Of a DNA stretch of 64,000 nucleotides, positions 33,283 to 41,717 are shown piece after piece. The stretch lies in contig NZ_SPUM01000107.1 in NCBI RefSeq assembly GCF_004614195.1, positions 1 through 64,000 on the forward strand, in the 5' to 3' direction. Source of the stretch: Massilia horti. GTDB taxonomy: Bacteria; Pseudomonadota; Gammaproteobacteria; Burkholderiales; Burkholderiaceae_D. The notes below the pieces were generated by a model, which was not told where the DNA came from, did not search any database, and worked only from the letters and a program-made list of their open reading frames with translations. Within the stretch, counting starts at the first letter, position 1; each line of letters starts with the position of its first letter. The position numbers and the translations under genes were made by a program.

Positions 33283-34059
33283 TCAATCTTTCAGCAATAC
33301 TGGCTTCCCTGTACTTTGCTGCAACTTAATAGGGTAGTAAATCATCGTAACGATCGTTTGCACAAATAGCTCCACACCCCAGAGCAAGATCGGAACGGCG
33401 AAAAAAGTGCCAACTATAAAAACGCCATGCCCGTGTCCTAGAAGGGGGCTTAATAATCTGTCCAATGTCAGTACGAACGGTGAAACAATCATCGCAGCAT
33501 AGGCATGGATTGATGTGAACGGATTGCGCTCCCTACGCGCTTTTTGCAGCCACCCATAGGCTTCGCCGTTGTAGGTAATACTAATCGCGTTAACGCTATA
33601 CATCTGGTCAAACAAATTCTTGTTTTTACGAAACGCTTCACGGATATCGAGAACAATCTGATAAACTCGGTAGAGCAGTGCTCCGGTGACAACCGTCAAC
33701 ACTCCGGCTCGAGCATAAGGATTCATCGGTGCGAATATGAAATATGCGTAAAACATCGCGAACCCGAACAGCCAGAACGAACTGAACAACATGAAGAGCG
33801 ACATCAGGCCGTGGCCGAGGAGCTTATCCGTATTTTTGAAGGGGAGATAAAGGATCCAAGTCATCACAAAAGCAACTAGGTTGAGGGCGAGTGAGATCTC
33901 CCAGATCAACGCTGAACAATGAAAGGAGTTGACTGCCGCCCAGACGATAAGAGTACCGACTAGAGAAAGGAATAGCCCACCAAATGATGCCGCGCGGACC
34001 ATTGCTTTCATGTGTGAGCCGGCAGAGGGAGGCGCAGGGGCGAGTATTTTTTCTTGCAT
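33283..34059 (-). CDS. Multi-pass membrane protein, candidate T6SS immunity protein
   Basis: Unrecognised 258-aa protein with about five to six hydrophobic segments (near residues 24-46, 51-73, 84-108, 115-133, 187-203 and 213-240) and a short polar N-terminus. Its ATG lies 3 nt downstream of the stop of the effector candidate and it is followed 12 nt later by PAAR, so it is firmly in the T6SS cassette. Multi-pass immunity proteins are known for membrane-depolarising T6SS toxins, which fits the hydrophobic partner upstream; immunity is inference. It could also be a chaperone-like membrane factor. Base composition is AT-rich relative to the core genome. Confidence 0.6.
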   Translation of the reverse strand: MQEKILAPAPPSAGSHMKAMVRAASFGGLFLSLVGTLIVWAAVNSFHCSALIWEISLALNLVAFVMTWILYLPFKNTDKLLGHGLMSLFMLFSSFWLFGFAMFYAYFIFAPMNPYARAGVLTVVTGALLYRVYQIVLDIREAFRKNKNLFDQMYSVNAISITYNGEAYGWLQKARRERNPFTSIHAYAAMIVSPFVLTLDRLLSPLLGHGHGVFIVGTFFAVPILLWGVELFVQTIVTMIYYPIKLQQSTGKPVLLKD

Positions 34060-34062
34060 GCT

Positions 34063-35445
34063 TCACCTCATTATCGGCAAAACCGGAGTTAGTGAATAGC
34101 GCACATACCGAAAATCCTTACTCGTTTTCTCAAGATATTCTGCTGTCTCACGGAATTTTTTCGCAAGCCAAGTAGATGAGTCTTCCTCGCCCAACGCATG
34201 TCCAATTGTTTTGTCGACCCAGTCGACACCAAGTGCCACGAAAACACTAACTGCGATTGTGCCCACGACTACGAGGACCACGGGGGCAGCAAGTGCAGCA
34301 CTGGTGACCATCGCGGCCAAACCAAACAGTGTGGCAACTGAGGCGGTGGTTAGCGCTGCAACCAAGCCGGCTTTGGCTAGATCGATTCCCACTTTTGCAA
34401 ACAGGTCGTAAAGATCTTTCTTCGGCTTACCGTCGGGACCGATCTCAGAATAGTCTTTGTGCCACTCCGTGAAGTCCAGCGCAATGGTGAAGATGAGTGC
34501 GACGCCTGCGCCTTTTGCCACCATTTTTCCTTCTTCTTTGGCAAATACCTTGAAGGCGTCTTTAGTTGCTCCTTTTGCCGCATCCCACCCTTGTTTCATT
34601 CCTCCTGCCCCGCCGGTTATTCTCACGATTTTTGCGTGTCCCAGGCCATAGCGGGTGGCCGACATCATCTCGCGTAGCCTGTGGTTTCCGTTAAAAATCA
34701 TGTACACCTTCGTCCCGGACTTGTGAGCGACCTTTTGTAAATGAAATTTGCAACCCATCAGCTCTTTGATCCACACACGATTGTCGAAACCGTAGCCACC
34801 CACGCCCCCGAGCTGGGCAATGATCCAGTTGCGGGTAACGATGTTTTCGCTGTCTAAATGCAGCGGTTCCCCGCCCTCTTCGAAGAACTTGAGTACGGCC
34901 GCTGGTGCACCTTCCTTCGATACTTCGTGCACATGAAGAGATTGTTCTTCTTCATGATGAGCGGCCTCATTTACCCGCTTCGCTGACTCCTGCGGTCTTG
35001 CCGTTGCAGGAGCGGCACCCATCGCTACGATAATTGGTGCAGGTTTCTCTTTTGGGTCGTCACTGTGGCGCTGCCTATCCCATTCATTTGGCTTCACCTC
35101 GGAGATGACGTGGCTATCGCACTTAAGGATGAGCGACCCGCGGAAACCCCGGCTAACCCAGACGTGCATTCGCTCGCCGTCTCTGAACGTGACCTTACCG
35201 TGCTGAGCGGCAAAGACGAGCTTCTTGTCACGAGCATTGTAAAAATCGGACTCGGTAGCCTCCAATGTGTAGGTTTTACCGTTGCCGAGGTGGATATCAA
35301 AAATGACATCGCGGTGCTTCCGCAATATGACCTTGAGCTTGTCTGTGCCTCCACCGATCCAGCACTGGACAGTTTCCCCCGGGAGGTCGATGCAATGCTC
35401 TTGCACTGACAGGTCGTCGTCGCTATTTTTAGTGGCTGTCGTCAT
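34063..35445 (-). CDS. Candidate T6SS effector with hydrophobic C-terminal domain
   Basis: 460-aa protein not matched to any family I can name with confidence. N-terminal ~115 residues are beta-rich (GNGKTYTLEA, KVTFRDGERMHVWV) and could be the VgrG-binding part; a polar Pro/Glu/His linker (about 120-180) leads to a middle domain with RNWIIAQLGGVGGYGFDNR and KVYMIFNGNHRLREMMSATRY (about 205-267); then hydrophobic stretches (about 313-325 and 356-408) and an amphipathic tail. The arrangement suggests a membrane-inserting or pore-forming toxin (inference). It is 12 nt downstream of vgrG and 3 nt upstream of a multi-pass membrane protein. No signal peptide. Confidence 0.6.
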   Translation of the reverse strand: MTTATKNSDDDLSVQEHCIDLPGETVQCWIGGGTDKLKVILRKHRDVIFDIHLGNGKTYTLEATESDFYNARDKKLVFAAQHGKVTFRDGERMHVWVSRGFRGSLILKCDSHVISEVKPNEWDRQRHSDDPKEKPAPIIVAMGAAPATARPQESAKRVNEAAHHEEEQSLHVHEVSKEGAPAAVLKFFEEGGEPLHLDSENIVTRNWIIAQLGGVGGYGFDNRVWIKELMGCKFHLQKVAHKSGTKVYMIFNGNHRLREMMSATRYGLGHAKIVRITGGAGGMKQGWDAAKGATKDAFKVFAKEEGKMVAKGAGVALIFTIALDFTEWHKDYSEIGPDGKPKKDLYDLFAKVGIDLAKAGLVAALTTASVATLFGLAAMVTSAALAAPVVLVVVGTIAVSVFVALGVDWVDKTIGHALGEEDSSTWLAKKFRETAEYLEKTSKDFRYVRYSLTPVLPIMR

Positions 35446-35457
35446 CGTTTATCTCGA

Positions 35458-38061
35458 CTATTTCCGCCTGATTTGTTCGGCCCGGAACGAACCACGGGAG
35501 ACATTCGCGAGGGTTGTTCTACCTGAACCGTCGAGCCTGGTGTCATGCTTCTCACCGTCCCAGGCGTGGGCTTGGATAGGATCGTCTTGCAGCGGAACCT
35601 CATCTGCGTCAACGTATTCCAGATGCAAGTCCCGCTTCACGGCAATGTCGACCACGTCTGTTTTCAGGTCCGGAGCTGCCATGCTCTTGCTACTAACGAA
35701 ATCGTGTGTGGCAGCGTGGGCGACAAAAGTGCCGTTGGTCCCGTGCTCGATGCCCCCGGCGCTTAATTTCACATAGCTGCCACCGCCATTGATCACGATG
35801 TCTTCTGTGGCGTTAATGAGGATTCGATTGGCAGTCTGGGTAATGTTCAGCTTGGCGAGCAGATTGATGTTGTCAGTGAGCGCCTTGATGTCGATATCAC
35901 CGGCAGAAGCGATCAACTTCATCCCGGCTCGCTGCACGAAAAGGCGAATCGTTTGGCGGACGCTTGCAAAGAAACCATCTCCGGCTGCGATGGCCACGCT
36001 CTTGCCAGTCGTGATAGCTGTATTCAAATCACTGGCGATGTGCGTGGATTGGGCCGTGGTAGTGGCGATGCCTGCCGGGCTAGCGAGAACTAAGTGCGGC
36101 TCAGACAACTCTGGAAAGCTGTTTTGTGAAGAGGCATCTTTGCCACGGATCGCATCAATTTGCGCCTTCAGCGTGTTCGCAACGTCCGATTGTTGCCCCT
36201 GCTTTTCTTGGGCCCCGTTCTGCTCGGCCAACTCAGCTTGGCTCTCCTGCATTTCGCGAGCGGCGGTAAGACGCTGCACGGTCTCGCCCATGTCCTTGAT
36301 GTGTCCGGCAGCGTTGGGCCTGGCTTCCGTTGTAATCAGCATGCCGCTGCCGGCCCTCGCGACGCCCCAAGCATCTGTGGCGATCTCCCAGCCTTCGCCC
36401 CTAGCATCGCGGCGGCCGGCGGTGTCTGGTATCCGGGTGATGTGCCCTAACGAGAGCTGGCTACACCGATGATCGCTTTTTAGCTGGGCCTGGATTTGCT
36501 GGTAGGTATCGTCGAGGATCAGGTGGTTGCTGCGGCCGGTCGGTGAATTGCCGCCGCGAGGCGCAAGCTCCCGGCTTCGGAACCCAGCGAGTGCTTGCTG
36601 GGATGGTACCGTCCACGGCGGCATGTTCCGTTCGTTGAATACTGCCCCCGTAATGATCGGACGATCCGGGCAGCCACCCAGCCACTGGACGACTACTTCA
36701 GTGCCCACCCGTGGGATCGCGATAGCTCCGAGTTCGCTGCCAGCCCAAGAACTGGACACTCGAAGCCAGGCGGAGCTCCGCTCATCATTAGTGCCCTCTC
36801 TGTCCCAGTGGAACTGCACCCGTACACGTCCGTATCCGTCGGTATAGATTCGGTCCGGCCCGGGAGGGCCGACGACCGTGGCCGTTTGAGGGGCGAGAAT
36901 CCTCGTATCTGTGCTGTTGAAGCCGCGACCGGGTCGCCAGCGAACATTTTTACGGGTGCAGGTCAACCAGTTGCGATAGTTGATTTTTTCATCTGGCTCC
37001 TGAAGGTAGTTATTTGTGGCGATATGACGGACTGACAAAACCAAAAAGTCGTCCTTCTCGGACGTAGCGTAAGAGTAGTGATTGAAGTGATCAATCAGTT
37101 TGAACCAACGACCCGGAAGGAGGCATCGGTTGTTGCTCTCCGCTTCAACGTACTTGGCTACAGCCTCGATTTCTTCCATGCGAACTCGGCATTGCGCATC
37201 GCCATCTGCCCAGTCTTTGAAGCCGTATGCGCCGGCGTATTCGTAGGATTCGAGCGCTGGCACATTCCCCTGCTTGTTTAACGTCGGAACCTCGACCGGG
37301 CGCGAGACCGGTGATTTGAAATTGAAACTAATTGAGGCAAAGCTGGATGGCATGACGTGACGCACTGGCGACCAACGGTCGATTGCGTCCTCCTCCACGG
37401 CGCCGCCTTCGCCGTGGAAGCGGACCTCTGTGTCACCATCAATCGCAGGCGCGTAGGTGGAGTCGCTGGCGACGATAAGCGTGTGCCCATCGGCATCGTG
37501 TTCGTACCAGTAATACCAACCTGCTGCCTCCCAGCGCCGGCTCAAATAGTTGAAGTCAGTCTCGTCGAACTGGCATGCGTCGGTCATGGCGGGATCGTCT
37601 GCGGTCACTCGCCATTGCCATTTCGAGTAGATGCCGTAGTCCTGCAAAATCGTTTCTGTCTGCGCCCGCAGTGTCTTGCCATGGAAGAGATAGTTATTTT
37701 TACGCAGGCTGAGGAACTTCAGCCAAGGGCCTAGCTTGGCTTCATAGAAGGTGATTCCGCCATCCGAACGCCAACGGCGAAAGCTGAACACATAGCCGGA
37801 GAAGTAGCGCAAGCTACCGTCTCTGCGGACCAGTTCGATGTTGAGCAGCTTACCCTGCACCTCTTTCAGCGCAATGCTTGGGTCATCCGACAGTAACTCG
37901 ACCGTGAACTCAAAGTCCTTGGACAAGCCTTCCACTGCAACTAGCTTGTTGACTAGAAGTTGGGCTGCGGGGGAATCATTATGGGGAAACGACAGTCGCA
38001 GGATGCGGTTGTACTGTCTGCCGTAAACCAAATCGTAAATTGATCGGCTCATATTCGTCAT
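35458..38061 (-). CDS. vgrG: Type VI secretion system tip protein VgrG
   Basis: Trimeric spike protein of the contractile T6SS tube, about 867 aa. The gp27-like N-terminal region (RILRLSFPHNDSP, FHGKTLRAQTETILQDYGI) is followed by the gp5 OB-fold segment YGRVRVQFHWDREG and SSWAGSELGAIAIPRVGTEVVV, a DUF2345-type beta-helix region near residues 560-790, and a C-terminal extension of about 70 residues ending in a transthyretin-like DGSGRTTLANV module, likely an effector-recruiting adaptor. ATG 38061 has AGGG 7 nt upstream; the frame is open for 64 more codons upstream but those do not resemble VgrG. No other T6SS structural gene is in the window, so this is an orphan vgrG cassette. Confidence 0.92.
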   Translation of the reverse strand: MTNMSRSIYDLVYGRQYNRILRLSFPHNDSPAAQLLVNKLVAVEGLSKDFEFTVELLSDDPSIALKEVQGKLLNIELVRRDGSLRYFSGYVFSFRRWRSDGGITFYEAKLGPWLKFLSLRKNNYLFHGKTLRAQTETILQDYGIYSKWQWRVTADDPAMTDACQFDETDFNYLSRRWEAAGWYYWYEHDADGHTLIVASDSTYAPAIDGDTEVRFHGEGGAVEEDAIDRWSPVRHVMPSSFASISFNFKSPVSRPVEVPTLNKQGNVPALESYEYAGAYGFKDWADGDAQCRVRMEEIEAVAKYVEAESNNRCLLPGRWFKLIDHFNHYSYATSEKDDFLVLSVRHIATNNYLQEPDEKINYRNWLTCTRKNVRWRPGRGFNSTDTRILAPQTATVVGPPGPDRIYTDGYGRVRVQFHWDREGTNDERSSAWLRVSSSWAGSELGAIAIPRVGTEVVVQWLGGCPDRPIITGAVFNERNMPPWTVPSQQALAGFRSRELAPRGGNSPTGRSNHLILDDTYQQIQAQLKSDHRCSQLSLGHITRIPDTAGRRDARGEGWEIATDAWGVARAGSGMLITTEARPNAAGHIKDMGETVQRLTAAREMQESQAELAEQNGAQEKQGQQSDVANTLKAQIDAIRGKDASSQNSFPELSEPHLVLASPAGIATTTAQSTHIASDLNTAITTGKSVAIAAGDGFFASVRQTIRLFVQRAGMKLIASAGDIDIKALTDNINLLAKLNITQTANRILINATEDIVINGGGSYVKLSAGGIEHGTNGTFVAHAATHDFVSSKSMAAPDLKTDVVDIAVKRDLHLEYVDADEVPLQDDPIQAHAWDGEKHDTRLDGSGRTTLANVSRGSFRAEQIRRK

Positions 38062-38625
38062 ACATGACCCTAAAATTCCAGAAGAGAAGTCCCGCGGCGA
38101 TCGCACTCTAGCCAAATGCGCCCGATAGCTTGAAGCGACGGCAGGACGCTCGTGACGAGCGCTTATGCGGTTGTTGCCTGAAGGCTGCGATGTTGGCATG
38201 AAGACGCATCGGCTGAGTTGCGTTGCCACAACTACAGTTGACGCCCTGCACAACTGCCGGCCTGAATGAAGGAATTTCTGACGCGGTTCCTATAGCCCGT
38301 GAATCCCGATGTGATAGGCGCAAACGGATCGGTCGATTTGATTGGATGAAATCTGGAACCAGGCCGGCTAAGCTGGGAGAGTTCATGTCGATTTCTGGCA
38401 CGAAAGATTTGCATACGAAACAGTGCCATGCCGCACAATGGGGCAAGTTGACATTCGTCATTGCAAACGTACGAGGGGACCGCTGACAACTGCAGTTCGT
38501 TGTCTGTCAGGGCGGGCATGCGTGCGTTGTTAACGCGGACACATGCGGGGCGTGAAAGCGCGCGGCCTGTGGATTGCCACGCACGGATAGATGTGAATGA
38601 GGCATCTGCGCTTGGCGAGGCAGCG
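38062..38625. other. Gene-free region upstream of vgrG
   Basis: About 560 bp, intermediate base composition, between the vgrG start and the terminator of the TonB-receptor gene. It must contain the vgrG promoter, which I could not pinpoint. Short ORFs on both strands have no recognisable product. Confidence 0.35.
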
Positions 38626-38656
38626 CAAAAAGAAAACGCCCCGAAGGGCGTTTTCT
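38626..38656 (-). terminator. Rho-independent terminator of the TonB-receptor gene
   Basis: 11-bp stem AGAAAACGCCC / GGGCGTTTTCT (38631-38641, 38646-38656) with a CGAA loop; on the minus strand the stem is followed by a T-run (TTTTTGCG). It lies 70 nt past the receptor stop. Confidence 0.88.
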
Positions 38657-38725
38657 GCCGATTAAGGCAAATGCTCGTGTCCGGCATCGTCGCGCGCTCC
38701 GGGAGGAGCGCGCGAACGGAGTACC

Positions 38726-41509
38726 TTAGAACTGATACTCGCCAGCGAGCTTGAACGAACGCGGACGCAGGGAATAGCCGTCACGCAGGTTGACAGGCGC
38801 CGAAGCGAGCAGCGCGTTGCGGATGTTGAGCGTCACACGCGTGTTCTTGAATCCCGAGTACACGAAATTCAGGTCGGTGCGCACGTCGGCACGGCGGAAG
38901 CACTGCAGGTCGTCGCCAACCGGCTTGATGCGCGCCACGCAGCCAGCTTCGCCCCAGCTAGCTTCGTCCGCTTCACTGTTGTTCAGCATGGTCGCCGAGG
39001 TGCGGGTCACACGCATCGTGGAGGTCAGGGCGCCCTTCTTCCAGGAACCGGTGAACACCGAAACCAGGCGCGGGGTATTACGCAAACCGACGGTGTTCGG
39101 ACGATAGGTACCGCTATCGACGTCCCAGGTGCGACGGGACAGCGACAGGGTATTCGTCAAGCCGAGGTTGAGCGTGCCATAGCTGCCCATGTTAAAGCGC
39201 GTGGTCGTGTCAAAGTCGATGCCCGAGGATTGGGTCTTGCCGAAGTTCTCGTAGCCCAACAGCAGCGACTGCATAGTGCCGACCGCAAACGCCAGGTTCG
39301 CACCGGGCTGGAGCTCGTTCGCACGTGCGGCCAGACGACGGTCTTGGTCGCTCACTGCATTGCGGACCATGAGCTTGGCGTATGCCGGGTCGCTTTCGCG
39401 CGCCATGACGTAATCAATGTCGCGGTACGCAATCTCGTCCTTACGCTCGATCTTGAAGTAGTCGAGGGTAAAGCTCGTGTTTTTCACCGGCTCGAACACG
39501 AAGCCCAGGGTCAGGCTGCGCGAAGTCTCGGGCGTGAGATCCTTGCTCGACGAAATCATCGCAGGAACCGAGGTCAGGCAGCCCGAGTTGTACGCAGTGG
39601 TGGCATCGGTCTTGTCGGTCGAAGTGCCGTTCTTGAGGATGTCACGAATCTTGGTTGCAGTGTCGCAGCGCTTCGGGTCCAGCGTGCTGTTGAAGAAGCC
39701 GGTCAAGCCCACCTTGCCCAGCGTTTCCGGGATGTTCGGCGTGCGGAAACCGCCAGCCAGCGTTCCGCGGAACATCAGCTGTGGAGTTGCAACAAATTTC
39801 GCGCCCAACTTCGGCGATACGTGCGACTTAAAGCCGCTGGCTGCGTCGACGCGCAGTGCGCCGTTCAGTTCCAGCTGCTTGGTCACGGGTGCATTCAGTT
39901 CCGTATACAGTGCCGACAAGTTGCGCTTGCCATCGATCCACAGCGAGCCGCGGCCGATGATCTTGGCATACAGGATGTCATCGGACGACTTCACGGCCAT
40001 GCTCTCGCGACGGAAATCGCCGCCGATCGCAAACGACAGCGGTCCTGCGGGCAGGGACATCAGTTCGCCAGTCAGCTTGGCATCCACGAAATCTTGCGAG
40101 GTTTTACCGTTGGTTTCGACTTGCGGGAACATCCGGTCCAGCAACGCCTGGCTATTCTGGCCACCGATCTTGTATTCACCGCTTTCCACCGCTGCAGGCA
40201 TCGCGTCGCGGTGCGCACCGCGGTCGGTTACCCTGGTATCGGCAGACAGGCGGCCGGCGGCGGCTTGCCATTCCCAGCCATTGGCGAGCGAGCCTTCCAG
40301 GCCAGCCATCACGCGATACTGGTTCGACTTGGACGGGTTGGACCACATGCCCAGATTGTCCATGAAGCGGTAATCGATCCCGACTGGGAACGAGTACGGG
40401 TTAGCCGGGTTGCCAACCGGGAGCTTAGGCTTGGCAACCGACTGCGACTTCTTGGCAAAGCCGTCGAACCAGGTGGTCGGGCTACCGGCCGCGTTGGCAT
40501 AAGGCAGCGGGAGGTAGGTGGTCTGGGTCCTGGAATACGACACTTCGGCAAAGGCGCGCAAGTCGTTGTTGATCTTCAGGCGACCTTGGCTAAAGAAGGT
40601 GAGGCGTTTAGCAGGGTCGGTGACCTGGCTGATGCCGGTCAGGTCGCTCGTGCACAGCCCGGCGGAATTGATGGTCGGGCAACCCTTGATTGCCTCGCGC
40701 ACCGCTTTGTTGCCGTTGGCAGCCGCTTCGTTCAAGTTGCCGGGGTATGACGTCAGGACTGGATCGCCGTACGCGGGGCTGACATATTTCTTGTACCACG
40801 CCGGGTAGAACCCCATGACTTCCGACTGCATGACCTGCTTGCGCTGGTAGAGTTCCAGGTCGGCGAAGATGTTGTAGCCGTCGCGCTCCAGGTTGCCCAG
40901 GCCACCGACGAGGCCTGCCGTATCTTGGCCGCCGTAGTGGTGGCTCTCGTTCCTTTCCGAGCTGCCGCTCACCCGCACACCTTCATAGGTGTTACGGGTG
41001 ATGACGTTGATGACGCCAGCCATCGCATCGGAACCGTACAGTGCCGATGCGCCATCGCGCAGCACTTCGATACGATCAATCACGTCGGCCGGGATCGCGT
41101 CCAGGTTCACGAAAGTGGTCTGGCCGCCGTCAGCCAACGCATAGTTCGAAATGCGCCGACCATTGACCAGCAACAGGGTGGCGCCCATGCCCAGGCCACG
41201 CGTCGCCGCGCCAGTCGCGCCGGACGCGAAGCCGGTACGGCCGCCATTGTCCGACAGGCTGGTGGTGTCAAACGAGGTCAGCGTATCGAGCACCTGGCGC
41301 ACGGTGTTGGCGCCGGTTGCCTTGATGTCCTCACGGCGCAACACGGTCACCGGCGAGGCGGTCTCGCCGTCGATGCGCTTGATGTTCGAACCGGTGATGT
41401 AGACCGTGGCGGTGGGTTTAACAGTCTCTTGGGCAAATGCAGCTTGGGAAGCTCCAATGGCAAGCGCGACAGCGAGCACGCTCGGCTTTAATACTAGATT
41501 TTTATTCAA
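38726..41509 (-). CDS. TonB-dependent outer-membrane receptor
   Basis: About 927-aa receptor with signal peptide (NLVLKPSVLAVALAIGASQAAFAQ, cleaved near residue 26), a plug domain (about 40-170; ITGSNIKRIDGETASPV, VLRREDIKATGANTVRQVL, DRIEVLRDGASALYGSDA, VINVITR) and a 22-strand-type barrel ending LAGEYQF with terminal Phe. It resembles the SusC/Oar-like or vitamin/sugar TonB receptors of Massilia and Xanthomonas rather than siderophore receptors, so the ligand is unknown. The start is taken as TTG at 41509, which places the signal peptide at the N-terminus with GAGAG upstream; an ATG 24 codons earlier adds a non-signal extension. Not linked to tonB/exbBD here. Confidence 0.9.
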   Translation of the reverse strand: MNKNLVLKPSVLAVALAIGASQAAFAQETVKPTATVYITGSNIKRIDGETASPVTVLRREDIKATGANTVRQVLDTLTSFDTTSLSDNGGRTGFASGATGAATRGLGMGATLLLVNGRRISNYALADGGQTTFVNLDAIPADVIDRIEVLRDGASALYGSDAMAGVINVITRNTYEGVRVSGSSERNESHHYGGQDTAGLVGGLGNLERDGYNIFADLELYQRKQVMQSEVMGFYPAWYKKYVSPAYGDPVLTSYPGNLNEAAANGNKAVREAIKGCPTINSAGLCTSDLTGISQVTDPAKRLTFFSQGRLKINNDLRAFAEVSYSRTQTTYLPLPYANAAGSPTTWFDGFAKKSQSVAKPKLPVGNPANPYSFPVGIDYRFMDNLGMWSNPSKSNQYRVMAGLEGSLANGWEWQAAAGRLSADTRVTDRGAHRDAMPAAVESGEYKIGGQNSQALLDRMFPQVETNGKTSQDFVDAKLTGELMSLPAGPLSFAIGGDFRRESMAVKSSDDILYAKIIGRGSLWIDGKRNLSALYTELNAPVTKQLELNGALRVDAASGFKSHVSPKLGAKFVATPQLMFRGTLAGGFRTPNIPETLGKVGLTGFFNSTLDPKRCDTATKIRDILKNGTSTDKTDATTAYNSGCLTSVPAMISSSKDLTPETSRSLTLGFVFEPVKNTSFTLDYFKIERKDEIAYRDIDYVMARESDPAYAKLMVRNAVSDQDRRLAARANELQPGANLAFAVGTMQSLLLGYENFGKTQSSGIDFDTTTRFNMGSYGTLNLGLTNTLSLSRRTWDVDSGTYRPNTVGLRNTPRLVSVFTGSWKKGALTSTMRVTRTSATMLNNSEADEASWGEAGCVARIKPVGDDLQCFRRADVRTDLNFVYSGFKNTRVTLNIRNALLASAPVNLRDGYSLRPRSFKLAGEYQF

Positions 41510-41604
41510 CTTTTTCTCTCTAATGCCTATTGATTTGCGAGATGCATAAAATGTATGCATCGCTACAAGTCTGGCAGACATAGTGTCAGAATGAAAGAGT
41601 TCCT

Positions 41605-41623
41605 AAATTGAAATGTTCAATTT
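41605..41623. promoter_or_regulatory. AT-rich dyad upstream of the TonB-receptor gene
   Basis: AAATTGAA-ATG-TTCAATTT perfect inverted repeat about 100 nt upstream of the receptor start, followed on the plus strand by a T-run. Both flanking genes read leftward, so it is more likely an operator or promoter element of the receptor than a terminator. Function unproven. Confidence 0.35.
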
Positions 41624-41717
41624 GTTGTTTTTTTACGAGTGGAAAACTTCTGGTCATCGCCCGCACGTCATTTCACTGCCTCGTGTGTTATGCCAATGTC
41701 ATCAAAACCTGATGTGA

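Noticed and set aside
38461..38754. 97-codon plus-strand frame between vgrG and the TonB receptor gene
   Set aside because: It runs through a perfect rho-independent terminator and into the 3' end of the receptor gene, and has no recognisable product.
41605..41632. AAATTGAA dyad with T-run as a plus-strand terminator
   Set aside because: No plus-strand gene precedes it; both neighbours are transcribed leftward, so the T-run is probably incidental or part of a promoter region.
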